Assembly: GCF_002165575.1 (NCBI RefSeq)
Contig: NZ_MXQF01000004.1
Location: 177,747-241,746, forward strand
DNA from: Pseudoalteromonas sp. A601
GTDB lineage: Bacteria; Pseudomonadota; Gammaproteobacteria; Enterobacterales; Alteromonadaceae
Direction of reading: 5' to 3'
Length of the DNA stretch: 64,000 nucleotides
The translations under genes were made by a program, and so were the position numbers. The notes under the pieces were generated by a model. It did not search any database and was not told the DNA's origin. It saw only the letters and a program-made list of their open reading frames with translations. Position 1 is the stretch's first letter, and every line of letters starts with the position of its first letter. Shown one piece after another: positions 18,566 to 29,000 of the stretch.

Positions 18566-19442
18566 CTAAATCAGTAAATTGATCCAGCTTAGCGCTTGAG
18601 TGAGTCAGCATATTAATATGGTCGTAATCATGCTGATGGCCATGCTTACGACCATAAATTTGAAGCTTTTGCACGCCTTTGCCCGATTCATCAATAAATT
18701 TTTGAATATCAATAGGCTGAGCTAGGGCTTTATCTTTCACTCCCGCAATGTGAAGTGTCGGTGGTAATTCTAAACCAGCGACAATTTTAGCGTAATCAAA
18801 GCCATCATCAGAATCTACCCAAGGCCGCCTTTTTGCCCACTGCATGCTTTGATAATGCGATTTTTGTGTTTCATCATCACTCCCCCACTTTAAACGTTTT
18901 GCCGGTAAGTAGCCGTGCTTTTTTGCTAAAATAGGCGCTAATAAATACCAAATAATATTACCTTGCAGGTATTTTTTAGGATGATGATTATACAACGAAC
19001 GCTTAGTACCAAAGTAAGCACAGGCTTTCACATCATTAATATATTCAGGGTAGCGAGCAAATACACTATTCATTAGTACGCCGCCCCATGAATGGGCAAC
19101 CCAGTAAGCAGGAGCCTTACCTTCAAGCTCAGTAATTTTAGCAATGAACGCGGGGATATCTTCAATTATTGCTTCAGTTTGACCATATTGCGCATGCTTT
19201 GAAATAGCCGGCGTACTATCGCCGCGGCCTCGTAAATCAGCAGCGTAGCAGACATAACCTTGCTCGGCTAAATACGGGGCTAAGCCTTTATTACTGTGAG
19301 TATAAAAAATTTTGCCATTCTCTACAGCCCCGTGCACAAATAAAACCGCAGGTCCGGTTTTTTCATCGTTATATATACGTCTTAAATGCAGCGTTTGTTG
19401 CTCACTTAAATGAATATAAACAGATTCTTGTTTAATTGTCAT
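18543..19442 (-). CDS. Alpha/beta hydrolase
   Basis: A 299-residue cytoplasmic alpha/beta-hydrolase. Oxyanion region VLFVHGAVENG, nucleophile Ser in VAHSWGGVLMN, acid probably in HIAGVKDKALA, and candidate catalytic His in the His-rich stretch KHGHQHDYDHINML near the C-terminus. It resembles serine aminopeptidase/monoglyceride-lipase-type hydrolases; the substrate cannot be told. It overlaps the end of the sulfotransferase gene on the other strand. Confidence 0.85.
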   Translation of the reverse strand: MTIKQESVYIHLSEQQTLHLRRIYNDEKTGPAVLFVHGAVENGKIFYTHSNKGLAPYLAEQGYVCYAADLRGRGDSTPAISKHAQYGQTEAIIEDIPAFIAKITELEGKAPAYWVAHSWGGVLMNSVFARYPEYINDVKACAYFGTKRSLYNHHPKKYLQGNIIWYLLAPILAKKHGYLPAKRLKWGSDDETQKSHYQSMQWAKRRPWVDSDDGFDYAKIVAGLELPPTLHIAGVKDKALAQPIDIQKFIDESGKGVQKLQIYGRKHGHQHDYDHINMLTHSSAKLDQFTDLVNWFAAH

Positions 19443-19575
19443 AATGCAGCCTATTGTTATTATGTCTCACTTTAACTCATCCTACCAGTAACGCCTGTAA
19501 TTTGGCAGTTTAAAATTACCCTCTGTTTATTAATCTGTTAAACTAACGACTTGTATATTCAGTTAGTAATCAATA

Positions 19576-20511
19576 ATGAAAGCCTCGCCAAACAAATCAA
19601 AATTACACCCTCGTAATCGTCATAATCAAGGCTATAATTTTACGCTTTTAACAGCTAAAGAACCGGCCTTATCTACTTATTTAATTGAGACTCCAGCAAA
19701 ACAAACAAGTATCGACTTTAGCGATAACAAAGCAGTTAAAACACTCAATCAAGCTTTACTAAAAGCCTATTATGATGTTGAATTTTGGGATTTGCCTGAG
19801 CACAACTTATGTCCACCGATCCCTGGGCGCGTTGATTATATTCATTATCTAGCCGATTTATTAAGTGCTGATAATCAAGGGCTTATCCCCACTGGTAAAC
19901 AAGTGAAAGTGCTTGATATTGGCACAGGCGCAAGCTTAGTCTACCCACTTACGGGCAGTGCTGAGTATAACTGGGCCTTCACAGGAAGTGATATTGATCC
20001 GACATCCGTAAAGCTTGCCAAACAGTTAGCGCAATTTAATAACCGTAAAATCAACATTAAACTGCAAAAGCAACCTGAGCATATTTTCAACGGTGTGATC
20101 AACGCCAAAGACCTCTTTCATTTAACACTATGCAACCCACCTTTTCATGCCAGCTTTGAGGCTGCAGCGCAAGGGACAGAGCGAAAATGGCGCAATTTAG
20201 GTAAAGCACCTAAGTCAGACTTAAATTTTGGCGGTCAAAATAATGAACTTTGGTGTGAAGGAGGAGAAGCCCAATTTATTTCCACTATGATCAAAGAAAG
20301 TGCCGACTTTGCAGAACAATGCTTGTGGTTTACATCACTTGTATCAAAAAAAGAAACGCTCAGTGTGTTAAAACGGGAATTGAGTAAACACCCGGTCGCA
20401 GAGGTTAAAATAATCGATATGGCACAAGGGCAAAAAGTGAGTCGTTTTATTGCTTGGAGCTATTTTGATCAAGCAACTCGTGAAGAAATTTTCCAAGAGT
20501 TTAATATATAG
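19576..20511 (+). CDS. rlmF: 23S rRNA (adenine-1618-N6)-methyltransferase
   Basis: A 311-residue SAM-dependent enzyme that methylates A1618 of 23S rRNA. Family marks are the start [36 protein letters not shown]-binding [14 protein letters not shown] and the N6-adenine catalytic motif [10 protein letters not shown]. Length and order match E. coli RlmF (YbiN). Stand-alone gene with its own upstream region; an aldolase remnant follows 10 bp downstream. Confidence 0.93.
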   Translation: MKASPNKSKLHPRNRHNQGYNFTLLTAKEPALSTYLIETPAKQTSIDFSDNKAVKTLNQALLKAYYDVEFWDLPEHNLCPPIPGRVDYIHYLADLLSADNQGLIPTGKQVKVLDIGTGASLVYPLTGSAEYNWAFTGSDIDPTSVKLAKQLAQFNNRKINIKLQKQPEHIFNGVINAKDLFHLTLCNPPFHASFEAAAQGTERKWRNLGKAPKSDLNFGGQNNELWCEGGEAQFISTMIKESADFAEQCLWFTSLVSKKETLSVLKRELSKHPVAEVKIIDMAQGQKVSRFIAWSYFDQATREEIFQEFNI

Positions 20512-20521
20512 GGAACACACC

Positions 20522-20761
20522 ATGATTGACCTTCGCTCTGATACCGTAACCCAACCATGCAAATCGATGCGTGAGGCTATGTACACTGCACCTTTAGGTG
20601 ATGATGTGTATGGCGATGATCCTAGCATCAATGCCCTCGATCAATTTGCAGCTCAAAATATACTGTTTTCGCCAAGCGCACCGTTTCGTTTAGTGACACA
20701 CTTGGGTATCACTAAAGAATCCGTCGATACGTTTATACATGCATTAGCGGCTGAGATTTAA
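20522..20761 (+). pseudogene. ltaE: Low-specificity L-threonine aldolase with large in-frame internal deletion
   Basis: The 79-codon frame joins the true N-terminus of LtaE ([20 protein letters not shown] through [19 protein letters not shown]) to its true C-terminus ([17 protein letters not shown] through the last helix). About 255 of ~335 residues are missing, including the PLP lysine and substrate-binding parts, so no aldolase activity is possible. The joint is near 20655-20660 and keeps the frame. Start codon, ribosome site (taggga) and stop remain. The end overlaps the convergent tdk gene by 18 bp. Could be a real deletion or an assembly collapse. Confidence 0.85.
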
Positions 20762-21328
20762 CGCCGCTTTATAGTGCTTACGGCACACAGAGACGTAGCG
20801 ATTATTACCACCGATTTCCACTTGATCGCCATCTGCGATTGCTTCACCATGTTCGTCTGTACGTAACACGTGATTCGCTTTACGGCCACAATGACACACG
20901 GTTTTTAGCTCAATGAGTTTATCGGCCCATGCTAAAAGATAATGTGATCCAGTAAATAGCTCGCCTCTAAAGTCATTACGTAAGCCGTAGCATAAAACTG
21001 GAATACCCAATTCATCCACCACGTCTGTTAACTGTAATACTTGCTGCTTAGATAAAAACTGACACTCATCGACCAAAACACAATGGCGCTTTTGCTCAGT
21101 ATTAAGTGCCTTGATCAGTTCAAACACATCTTTTTCTGCATCAAAAATATGCGCATCGGCTTGTAAACCAATACGTGACGATACTTTACCAACTCCAGCT
21201 CTGTCATCAATAGCTGCTGTTAATATAACCGGCTCCATACCGCGTTCACGATAATTAAATGCCGATTGGAGTAATGTGGTTGATTTACCTGCATTCATTG
21301 CAGAGTAATAAAAATACAACTGAGCCAT
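20744..21328 (-). CDS. tdk: Thymidine kinase
   Basis: A 194-residue type II thymidine kinase that phosphorylates thymidine with ATP in the salvage pathway. P-loop [14 protein letters not shown], Walker B-like [10 protein letters not shown], lasso-loop zinc cysteines (CHCGRKA and VCRKHY near the C-terminus) and the NNRYVSVCR signature are present; length is typical. Its 3' end overlaps the aldolase remnant. A strong terminator upstream isolates it from the preceding minus-strand gene, so it has its own promoter near 21330-21355. Confidence 0.95.
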   Translation of the reverse strand: MAQLYFYYSAMNAGKSTTLLQSAFNYRERGMEPVILTAAIDDRAGVGKVSSRIGLQADAHIFDAEKDVFELIKALNTEQKRHCVLVDECQFLSKQQVLQLTDVVDELGIPVLCYGLRNDFRGELFTGSHYLLAWADKLIELKTVCHCGRKANHVLRTDEHGEAIADGDQVEIGGNNRYVSVCRKHYKAALNLSR

Positions 21329-21354
21329 TTAGTTACCTTGAACTGATCACTATA

Positions 21355-21390
21355 AAAAAGAGCGAGTATGCTAGCGCATATTCGCTCTTT
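21355..21390 (-). terminator. Terminator of the solute-binding-protein gene
   Basis: A 15-bp stem (one G-U pair) with a TAGC loop at 21357-21390. On the minus strand it is followed by a run of six T. It lies between the gene ending at 21494 and tdk. Confidence 0.85.
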
Positions 21391-21493
21391 CAGCACTCAT
21401 TTTATTGCTGTTAATTGCGCACTTCACATAATTTACTATAAAAGTTGGTATCAATAAATGCTAACTGTAATGCCCCTTTACAGTTAACTTTTA

Positions 21494-22315
21494 TTATCGA
21501 TTACTAACTGTTAAAGACTGACTTTCACGAGTATGAGTTAAGTAGTCGATCAACAATTTACTACTATCTAATGAGGTTAATTTTTGCCAGATACTCAGGC
21601 TTAGTTTTTTATTTTGTTGATAAAACTGCCGTGAAAATACCAAGTAGCCATGTCTTAACTCATAAGGAGGATAAATAGCTTGCACATCTTTATTGGTATG
21701 AGGAAAATTGGTGATTTCAATATTACCAATTTTACAAAGCTCAACAGTAGCATCAACAACTCCCTTATCAACAAGTTCAAAGGCTTTATCACGAGAGTGA
21801 GTGTAATGAATAAAAAAAGGTTCTTGTTCCAGTATTTTAGATAAGCCATAACCATTTGGTAGCGCGAGGGTAAATGCTCTTCGCTGAAAAATCTCTCGTG
21901 TGCGCCATTTATCTCTAAATTTATATCCACCAACTAGACAACTACTAAATTGGTTAAATGCTCTACTAGGATCTGGAGTTTTATTACTGGTACTAGGAAA
22001 TACAGCAAAACTCTCTCGCCCTTTACGGTAGCTTGCAATAACAGCATCGACATTATTATTTTTCAAATCGTTTAAGCATCGTTGCCATGGCTTACGCTGA
22101 TAGCTTATAGTCAATCCATCCAGCTTTTTGTCGAGCTGTCTCAGTAATTCAATAGATGCGCCCGGATCATTAAGTGGTATTTCTTGACCTGCGCCTAGAA
22201 ACATTGGTGCAACATTTTTATCTTCATAACAAAACCTAAGCTCTGTATTTGCAAAGAGCTGTAAACTAAAGATAAATAAACTAACTAAAATAAAAGCATG
22301 TAATGAGCTTTTCAT
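21494..22315 (-). CDS. Family-3 periplasmic solute-binding-like protein
   Basis: A 273-residue exported protein: signal peptide to about residue 22 (LQLFANTELRF), then a type II periplasmic-binding fold (ELRFCYEDKNVAPMF, DLKNNNVDAVIASYRKGRE, VDKGVVDATVELCKIGN). No ABC permease or ATPase genes are adjacent, as is usual for the many orphan SBP_bac_3 proteins in Alteromonadales, which may act as sensors or scavengers. The ligand is unknown. Preceded and followed by non-coding gaps and ended by a terminator. Confidence 0.78.
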   Translation of the reverse strand: MKSSLHAFILVSLFIFSLQLFANTELRFCYEDKNVAPMFLGAGQEIPLNDPGASIELLRQLDKKLDGLTISYQRKPWQRCLNDLKNNNVDAVIASYRKGRESFAVFPSTSNKTPDPSRAFNQFSSCLVGGYKFRDKWRTREIFQRRAFTLALPNGYGLSKILEQEPFFIHYTHSRDKAFELVDKGVVDATVELCKIGNIEITNFPHTNKDVQAIYPPYELRHGYLVFSRQFYQQNKKLSLSIWQKLTSLDSSKLLIDYLTHTRESQSLTVSNR

Positions 22316-22385
22316 TTATCACTCACCCTCCTATTAAATAATGTTCCCCTTTAGTGTAGACGTTAAAATAAAAAATTAGCTAATT

Positions 22386-22871
22386 TTATAAAATCCCTTC
22401 ATGTTTTAATAACCATTCCTTACGTTTTAACCCGCCAGCATAGCCAGTTAATTTACCACTCGCGCCGATAATGCGATGGCAAGGTACAATAATGCTGATT
22501 GGATTTTTTCCATTTGCTGCACCAACAGCTCTTACAGCTTTGGGATTATTTAATGCAATTGCGATATCACTGTAGCTTTGGGTTTGACCAAAAGGCACCG
22601 CCATTAACGCTTGCCAAACAGCTTGTTGAAACTCAGTCCCTTGAGTATCCAGGGTTAATGAAAAACTCTGTCTCTGTTTATTAAAATATTGCCCAAGTTG
22701 TTTTGCACATTCAATAATATGAGGGTTAGTGATTTGCTCAATCTTTATTTCGCGGTAGTGTGCTGGTGGGTAAAAGCCAACATAACTCACTCCCTTATCT
22801 GTCGCTTGAATGATGACATTTTCAAGTGGACTATCGATCTGCGTTTGAATTGTGTGTGTTGCTTTGTTCAT
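22386..22871 (-). CDS. ogt: Methylated-DNA-protein-cysteine methyltransferase
   Basis: A 161-residue suicide enzyme removing O6-alkyl groups from guanine. Acceptor cysteine in IIVPCHRIIGASGKLTGYAGG, plus the helix-turn-helix part AVGAANGKNP and QAVWQALMAVPFGQTQSYSDIA. The start at 22871 is chosen because its ATG overlaps the stop of the upstream alkA gene (ATGA), giving translational coupling; longer in-frame starts lie inside alkA. Works with the upstream fused glycosylase in alkylation repair. Confidence 0.93.
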   Translation of the reverse strand: MNKATHTIQTQIDSPLENVIIQATDKGVSYVGFYPPAHYREIKIEQITNPHIIECAKQLGQYFNKQRQSFSLTLDTQGTEFQQAVWQALMAVPFGQTQSYSDIAIALNNPKAVRAVGAANGKNPISIIVPCHRIIGASGKLTGYAGGLKRKEWLLKHEGIL

Positions 22872-24229
22872 ACAAGTTGTTGCCATAATTGAAAAGTTAA
22901 ATAACTGCGAAATGGAGAGCACGCCTCACTGTCAAAACTCGCAGCATTCGCTTGTGCTTTTTTAACGCCTAAATCACCATCAAGTAAGATATCTGGCTGA
23001 CTTTGCCCTCGTAACTTAGCGTAGTTGACCGTCCATGGGCCTATTCCTTTTAATGTCAGCCATTGCTCTAAATCGACGCATTCATGATGTTGTTGACAAA
23101 AATTAGCTAAATTTCGCAATGCATTTTTACGTGCCTGAGGCATTTTAAAAAAGTCTAAGTCACTGTTAGCGACTGCTTCAGGTGTCACAAAGTAGGTCCG
23201 CTCATCGTTAGTTACCCCTAGTTCTTTCACTAACTGCGTTACTAAATTATGCGCCGCAGTGACACTGACCTGCTGACCAAGTACTGCTCGGATCCCCGCT
23301 TCAAAGGTTGACCAAATGCCTGGTAAACGTAAACCTTTAGTCAATGTGAACGCACCGCTAATATGGCCGTTTAAGTGCTGCTCTATCATCGAGGTATCTG
23401 CGTCTAAATCAAGTACCCGACGTATATTAGCTAAAATTGGCTGTAACAAACGTGGTTCATTTATGTCGATTGCCACTGAAAAGTAATGCTTATCTTCAAC
23501 AAACGTGGCTGTAAATTGCCCTTGGCAATGATCAGTATTAAAACTACGGCCATAGCTAGTATCTGTTAACCACTCAATTGGTGGGATCAGTCTCTTTGCT
23601 AAAAACTGTCGCAGTGCATGCCAATTGTAAGGCGGTCGAAATGGCATTTTTAAAGTGAGTGTTGAGTTTACAGGCTTTACACTGGTTCGCATTTTACTTG
23701 GACAAATATGTAATTGATTCAAAAACGCATCATTGAAGCGTCGAATACTATTAAACCCTGCTACAAAAGCAATCTCAGATATAGGTAGACTGGTTTCTTG
23801 TAGCAGCTTTTTAGCAAAATGACATTGATTAAATAAACGATATTGCGTCACTGAAATACCGAAATGTTGGCTAAACAAACGGCGTAAATAACGACTTGTT
23901 ACCCCTAAACGTTCAGCTAACTGTTCGCAACTTTGTTCTTGGGTAAAATTATTATCAATTAATTGTTTTGCGCGCAGTGCAGTGGTTTTTGTACCTTGCC
24001 AAGCGCTACTGCCTGGTGCACTGTCTGGCCGACAACGAATGCACGGTCTAAACCCTGCTTGCGCTGCGCTGTGAGCATACTGAAAATACTCTACGTTATG
24101 TTCTTTTGCGGTTGGAGCGGGGCAAATTGGTCGACAATATATACCAGTGCTTTTCACTGCAATAAAAAACAGCCCGTCAAAACGATGATCGCGGCTTTGA
24201 CGAGCACGTTGCCAATGGCTGGTATCCAT
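22868..24229 (-). CDS. alkA: Ada-AlkA fusion: DNA-3-methyladenine glycosylase with regulatory domain
   Basis: A 453-residue three-part protein. Residues ~1-80 are the Ada-type zinc domain with ligand cysteines in GIYCRPICPAP and PCIRCRPD, which in Ada senses methyl phosphotriesters. Residues ~85-185 are an AraC helix-turn-helix pair (CEQLAERLGVTSRYLRRLFSQHFG). Residues ~195-450 are AlkA glycosylase: VLGQQVSVTAAHNL, then the helix-hairpin-helix KGIGPWTVNYAKLRG and catalytic Asp in LLDGDLGV. It likely both activates the adaptive response and excises alkylated bases. Coupled to ogt by ATGA. Confidence 0.93.
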   Translation of the reverse strand: MDTSHWQRARQSRDHRFDGLFFIAVKSTGIYCRPICPAPTAKEHNVEYFQYAHSAAQAGFRPCIRCRPDSAPGSSAWQGTKTTALRAKQLIDNNFTQEQSCEQLAERLGVTSRYLRRLFSQHFGISVTQYRLFNQCHFAKKLLQETSLPISEIAFVAGFNSIRRFNDAFLNQLHICPSKMRTSVKPVNSTLTLKMPFRPPYNWHALRQFLAKRLIPPIEWLTDTSYGRSFNTDHCQGQFTATFVEDKHYFSVAIDINEPRLLQPILANIRRVLDLDADTSMIEQHLNGHISGAFTLTKGLRLPGIWSTFEAGIRAVLGQQVSVTAAHNLVTQLVKELGVTNDERTYFVTPEAVANSDLDFFKMPQARKNALRNLANFCQQHHECVDLEQWLTLKGIGPWTVNYAKLRGQSQPDILLDGDLGVKKAQANAASFDSEACSPFRSYLTFQLWQQLV

Positions 24230-24305
24230 AAATTAATGCTCAAACTAACTGCTACTTACAACTAGGTTACGCGAAAAAATACAGTTTACTAGCCATTTTC
24301 GGCAC

Positions 24306-24917
24306 TTAACCTATTGCAGTAAGGTAGCGGCGCTGCACTTCATCCCAATTAATTACATTATAAAAAGCGGCAATGTATTCAGGGCGACGATTTTGATACT
24401 TCAAGTAATATGCATGCTCCCACACATCTAAACCTAAAATAGGTGTATTACCATGCATCAATGGGCTGTCTTGGTTTAAGCTGCTCTCAACTACCAACTC
24501 TTTATTAGCTGTAACACTTAACCATGCCCAACCACTACCAAAACGACTGACAGCAGCATTAGTAAATTGCGTTTTAAAACTTTCAAAATCTGAAAATGCA
24601 GTATTAATGGCTTGCGCTAATTCGCCTTGTGGTTCTCCACCTCCATTCGGACTCATCACTGTCCAAAATAGCGAGTGGTTATTATGTCCACCAGCATGCT
24701 CTTGTACGGCTTTTTGTAGTGACTCTGGCAGAGTATTTATTTTACGCAATAGGGTCTGTGTATCTTGCTGCGCATAATGCGTATCTTCAAGCGCTGCATT
24801 GGCTTTATTAATGTAAGTTTGATGATGCAGAGTATGGTGTATTTCCATGGTTTTTGCGTCTATATGTGGCTCGAGTGCATCGTATTCGTACGGTAACGGG
24901 GGTAGTGTATATGCCAT
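24306..24917 (-). CDS. sodA: Superoxide dismutase, Mn type
   Basis: A 203-residue Fe/Mn-family dismutase. Metal ligands: His in [11 protein letters not shown], His in [10 protein letters not shown], Asp and His in [16 protein letters not shown]. The C-terminal-half Gln in [12 protein letters not shown] and Gly-rich region GGGEP favour the Mn enzyme over the Fe enzyme, where the Gln comes from the N-terminal half. No signal peptide, so cytoplasmic. A DUF2753-like gene sits 31 bp upstream on the same strand and is probably cotranscribed. Confidence 0.92.
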   Translation of the reverse strand: MAYTLPPLPYEYDALEPHIDAKTMEIHHTLHHQTYINKANAALEDTHYAQQDTQTLLRKINTLPESLQKAVQEHAGGHNNHSLFWTVMSPNGGGEPQGELAQAINTAFSDFESFKTQFTNAAVSRFGSGWAWLSVTANKELVVESSLNQDSPLMHGNTPILGLDVWEHAYYLKYQNRRPEYIAAFYNVINWDEVQRRYLTAIG

Positions 24918-24948
24918 GATTGCTCCTTTAAGGCTTAAGCTTTATTGA

Positions 24949-25455
24949 TTAATGCAAGGTTGCTGTTTGATCTGATGAATAACTTAAAGTGTGATTTATT
25001 TTTTCAATCAAGTGCGGGTGCTGGCTATGCAACTTAGCAAATTGGACAAGCTCTAAATAAGTTTTATGGTGATGATGAACAACAACAGTACGCACTGTAT
25101 TGCACGGATGCTGAATTAAATCACTCAAGGTAATATGAACATCACACAGCCATTTACATGCTTGTTCACATTGATTCATTGCTCGATACGTGTCTGCTAG
25201 GTTATGTGCAGCAACGACTAATGCCGGGCAACAATGTTCTATAGCATCAATCACCGACTGGCATATTTTTGCTCGACTAAATTGGCTTAAAAGGTGGGCA
25301 GCAAGAGTATGCGCTGTGGTGTACTTATCACGAGCTTCGAGTAACGCACCGCGTTCAAATGCATAGTTACCTGCCATGATATTTGATTGCCAAGGACTAA
25401 GCGCTTGAGCGACTTGCGGTAAATCTACGCTATCATTTAGTTGAGGACGTGCCAT
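24949..25455 (-). CDS. TPR-like helical protein, possibly DUF2753
   Basis: A 168-residue all-helical soluble protein. The helix pair NYAFERGALLEARDKYTTAHTLA and the later VVAAHNLADTYRAMNQCEQACKWL are tetratricopeptide-like. The layout, including the HNLA motif and a DLIQHPC segment, resembles the DUF2753 family seen next to sodA in vibrios; I am not certain. It has many His (a HHHH run near the C-terminus) and Cys, so metal binding is conceivable. Position 31 bp upstream of sodA suggests one transcript. Confidence 0.6.
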   Translation of the reverse strand: MARPQLNDSVDLPQVAQALSPWQSNIMAGNYAFERGALLEARDKYTTAHTLAAHLLSQFSRAKICQSVIDAIEHCCPALVVAAHNLADTYRAMNQCEQACKWLCDVHITLSDLIQHPCNTVRTVVVHHHHKTYLELVQFAKLHSQHPHLIEKINHTLSYSSDQTATLH

Positions 25456-25542
25456 GAGATCACCTGCACAAAATTATATTGATGCGTTTAATCTACACAG
25501 CAACACAACTTAATGCAAATGATTTTTATTTATATTGCTATT

Positions 25543-26034
25543 TTAATTACCTGCAAAATCGATTAACTCTTGCCCTGTTAATCTGTATATAATCCATTCA
25601 TCTTGTGGCTTTGCATTAATGCTATTGTAAAAATCAATCGCTGGTTTATTCCAATCCAGCACTACCCATTCGAAGCGGCCACAATCTTTACTAATTGCCT
25701 GGCGTGCTAAGTGCTTCATAATTAATTTACCAGCCCCTTTACCTCTGCTATCGGGACTGACGTATAAGTCTTCTAAATACAAACCATTTTTACCGAGCCA
25801 TGTAGAGTAGTTATAAAAATAAACAGCAAAGCCAATCGCCTCTTCGCCATCAAAGCAAATAATACTGTGTGCGGTTGCTCCTTCACTAAACAGGGTTTTT
25901 AAAATTGCTTGCTCATCAGTTTTTACTGCATCAGGCTCTTTTTCATAAATTGCTAACTCAGTAATAAAGTGCAAAATGGTTGCTGCATCAGATGGCTGTG
26001 CATCTCTTAAAGTAATTTTTTTATTATCGCTCAT
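25543..26034 (-). CDS. GNAT N-acetyltransferase, SSAT-like
   Basis: A 163-residue acetyltransferase. It starts ITLRDAQPSDAATILHFI and has LYLEDLYVSPDSRGKGAGKLIMK, where the acetyl-CoA pyrophosphate loop is RGKGAG, followed by CGRFEWVVLDWNKPAIDFY. The ELAIYEKEPDAV and LEDLYV segments are typical of the spermidine/spermine or thialysine acetyltransferase subgroup, so a polyamine or amino-acid amine is the likely acceptor. Single gene; cytoplasmic. Confidence 0.85.
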   Translation of the reverse strand: MSDNKKITLRDAQPSDAATILHFITELAIYEKEPDAVKTDEQAILKTLFSEGATAHSIICFDGEEAIGFAVYFYNYSTWLGKNGLYLEDLYVSPDSRGKGAGKLIMKHLARQAISKDCGRFEWVVLDWNKPAIDFYNSINAKPQDEWIIYRLTGQELIDFAGN

Positions 26035-26093
26035 AAGCTCCCTTACTTAATATCACTATTTTAATGGGTTTTAATACTGGTTTTGGATTCGAT

Positions 26094-29000
26094 TTAATAT
26101 TGCTCAAGCTTATCTTTTAATATATCCAATTGAATTGGTTTAGCTAAGTAATCATTCATTCCGGTAGCTAAACAATATTCTCGGTCTGTACCCATTGCAT
26201 TAGCTGTTAATGCAATGATAGTAATATCTTGGTGTTTGTAGCCTGCAACACCGGCACGAATAGCACGGGTGGTATCAAAACCATCCATTACCGGCATTTG
26301 GCAATCCATTAACACTAAGGCAAAGTGACCACCAGCAACCTTAGACAACGTGGCTAATGCTTGTTGACCATTTTCAGCTAATGTAACTTGGTAATTTAGC
26401 TTGCTTAGCATTAACTTAGCGACTTGTTGATTAATCGGGTTATCTTCAACAAGTAATATGTGATTGCTGAGTTTTTTACTGCGTAAAGATGAAATATAGC
26501 TCGATGTTACAAGGGGCAAATCTACTACCCCGTTCTTATTAGCAATTACAGCCATTGCAGAGATCAAGTCAGCGGTGGTGATTGGTTTTGGAAAATAAGC
26601 CTGAAAACCGGCATCGCTATATCTCTGTGCTCCTTCCATACCTGCAATACTGGTCATCATCACTAATGGCATCGCCTTAAACGCATCATCGGCTTTTAAT
26701 ATACGACATAATTCAATCCCGTCAATGTCAGGCATTTGCATATCGAGCACACCTATATCATAAAGCGGCAAATTGTTACTTACGCGGTTTTTACATAGGC
26801 TAATTGCTTGATCTGCGTCGCAGGCAAGCTCTACTTTGGCTCCCCAATGTTCCAGTTGCTGGCTAATAACTATGCGATTAGTTTCATTGTCATCAACTAC
26901 TAAGATAGTCAGTTGATTCATATCAATAGTTGGCATGCTCTGCTGAGTTTCACTACCCGCAAGCAGCATTACGCTGGCAGTAAATTCACTGCCTTTACCC
27001 ACCTCACTAGTAAGACTAACTGAACCATCCATCAGCTCACAAAGTTGTTTACATATGGCAAGGCCTAATCCTGTTCCGCCGTATTGCCGTGTCGTAGACG
27101 CATCCACTTGTGAGAACGGACTAAACAAATCTTTTTGTTTTGCGCTATCAATCCCTATCCCTGAATCTTTCACTGAAATTGTTAACTTATAGCGCTCATC
27201 TAATGGCACTAAATGAGCGGTAATAACTACCTCACCTTGTTGTGTGAATTTTACTGCGTTACTTATTAGATTGGTAAGTATTTGCCGGATCCGCCCTGGA
27301 TCTCCTTTGAGTTCGGCTGGGACAACCCCTACTACATCGAGAATAATCTCAATGTTTTTTTCTTGAGCGCGCAATGCTTGTGATTCAGCAACTTGTCCTA
27401 GCAAATCACACGCATTAAAGTTAATGCTTTCAAGTTCAATTTTCCCCGCTTCTACCTTAGAAAAATCAAGAATGTCGTTAATCACAGAGAGTAATGAGTG
27501 GGCGCTATTTTTAGCAATTGAAACTTTTGTTTGTATCGGTTTATTAAGAGGCTCTAGCTCTATGAGTTCTAGCATACCTAATACACCGTTCATTGGTGTG
27601 CGTATTTCATGGCTCATAGTGGCTAAAAATTGACTCTTAGCCAATGCCGCGTCATTGGCTTTTGCTAGCGCAATTTTTAGTTCTTCGGCTGTTTCTTTTT
27701 GATTTTGCGACATAACAACACTGCCAACCAGTGTGGCCAGTGATCGTAGGTAAGTTTCTTCATTTTGGCTCCATGCACGGTATTCACCAATACTTTCAGC
27801 ACATAGCACTCCTAAAATCCCATCACCCGTAGAAATAACAGCATCAAGAATCGACTTAATATTTAAAGGCTTAGTGTAATCTTTTATAAATTCTAAAGTC
27901 GCGGGGTGAGTATTAACATTATTAATTGCTAATAAACCCTCTGCAAAAATAGCTTTATAATAGCTCGGGTACTCTGCAACTTTTAGTGTAAACGCTTGCT
28001 GCTGTACACCTTCCTGTGCAATATATAAACTCATGCAATGCATTTCTTGGCTATCAGCGTCAAACAGCCATACAGATGCACGTTGAACGTTGAGTACCTC
28101 AGACATAGATTGTACGACTAAATCTTTTACTCTATCAAAATTACCAGACAGTATTTGCGGCGAAACTGTTAAACTAGCTAGGTTTTTATTGTATTGATTT
28201 GCCTTTATGCTTTCTAATTCAAGCCGTTTATAAGTATCAATATTTTGAAAAGAGCCATAAACCCGTATACATTTACCGTCTTTAAACTCAACTTGTCCAA
28301 TTGATTTTACCCACCGCTCTTTTGCGGTTTTAGTGATTATTATAAGCTCAACATCCCAGCTGCGCCCATGAGCTATTGCGTCTTCAAATAGTTCGCTTAT
28401 TTTATCACGATGCATACCCTCTTTATAAAAATCAAGGGCTTGATCTATTTTGGGTTGATAGTCTTCGGCGACTTCATGAATCGCTTTTACCTCTTCAGAC
28501 CAAAACATTTTCGAGTGCTCTAAATCAACCTCCCAAGCGCCAATTTGTCCTTGCTTACTCATAGTTTCAAGCAGGCTCTGCTGACGATACAATTGGGCTT
28601 GGGTATTATATTGCTCAGTAATATCTAAAATAAAACCATCTAAATAGAGTAATTCCCCCTCATGATTAACAACAGCTTGCCCTTTGTCATGAACCCAGCG
28701 AATACTGCCATCACATGCTACTAACCTATATTCAATTGACCATGGTTTGCGCTTTTGGACCTCAGCGGTAATACTTTTCTCAACTAAGGCCACGTCATCT
28801 GGGTGAATTATATTTACAAAATCAAGATGGTAATTATTGATAAAATCTAATGGTTCATACCCAGTAATTAACCTTGCTTGATCACTCATGTAAAGCATGG
28901 TCCATTGTTTATCAAATTTACACCGATAAACAATACCCGGGATATTTTCAACTAACGACGCAAACCGATCACGCCCTTGTTGTAATTGGGTTTCGATTTC

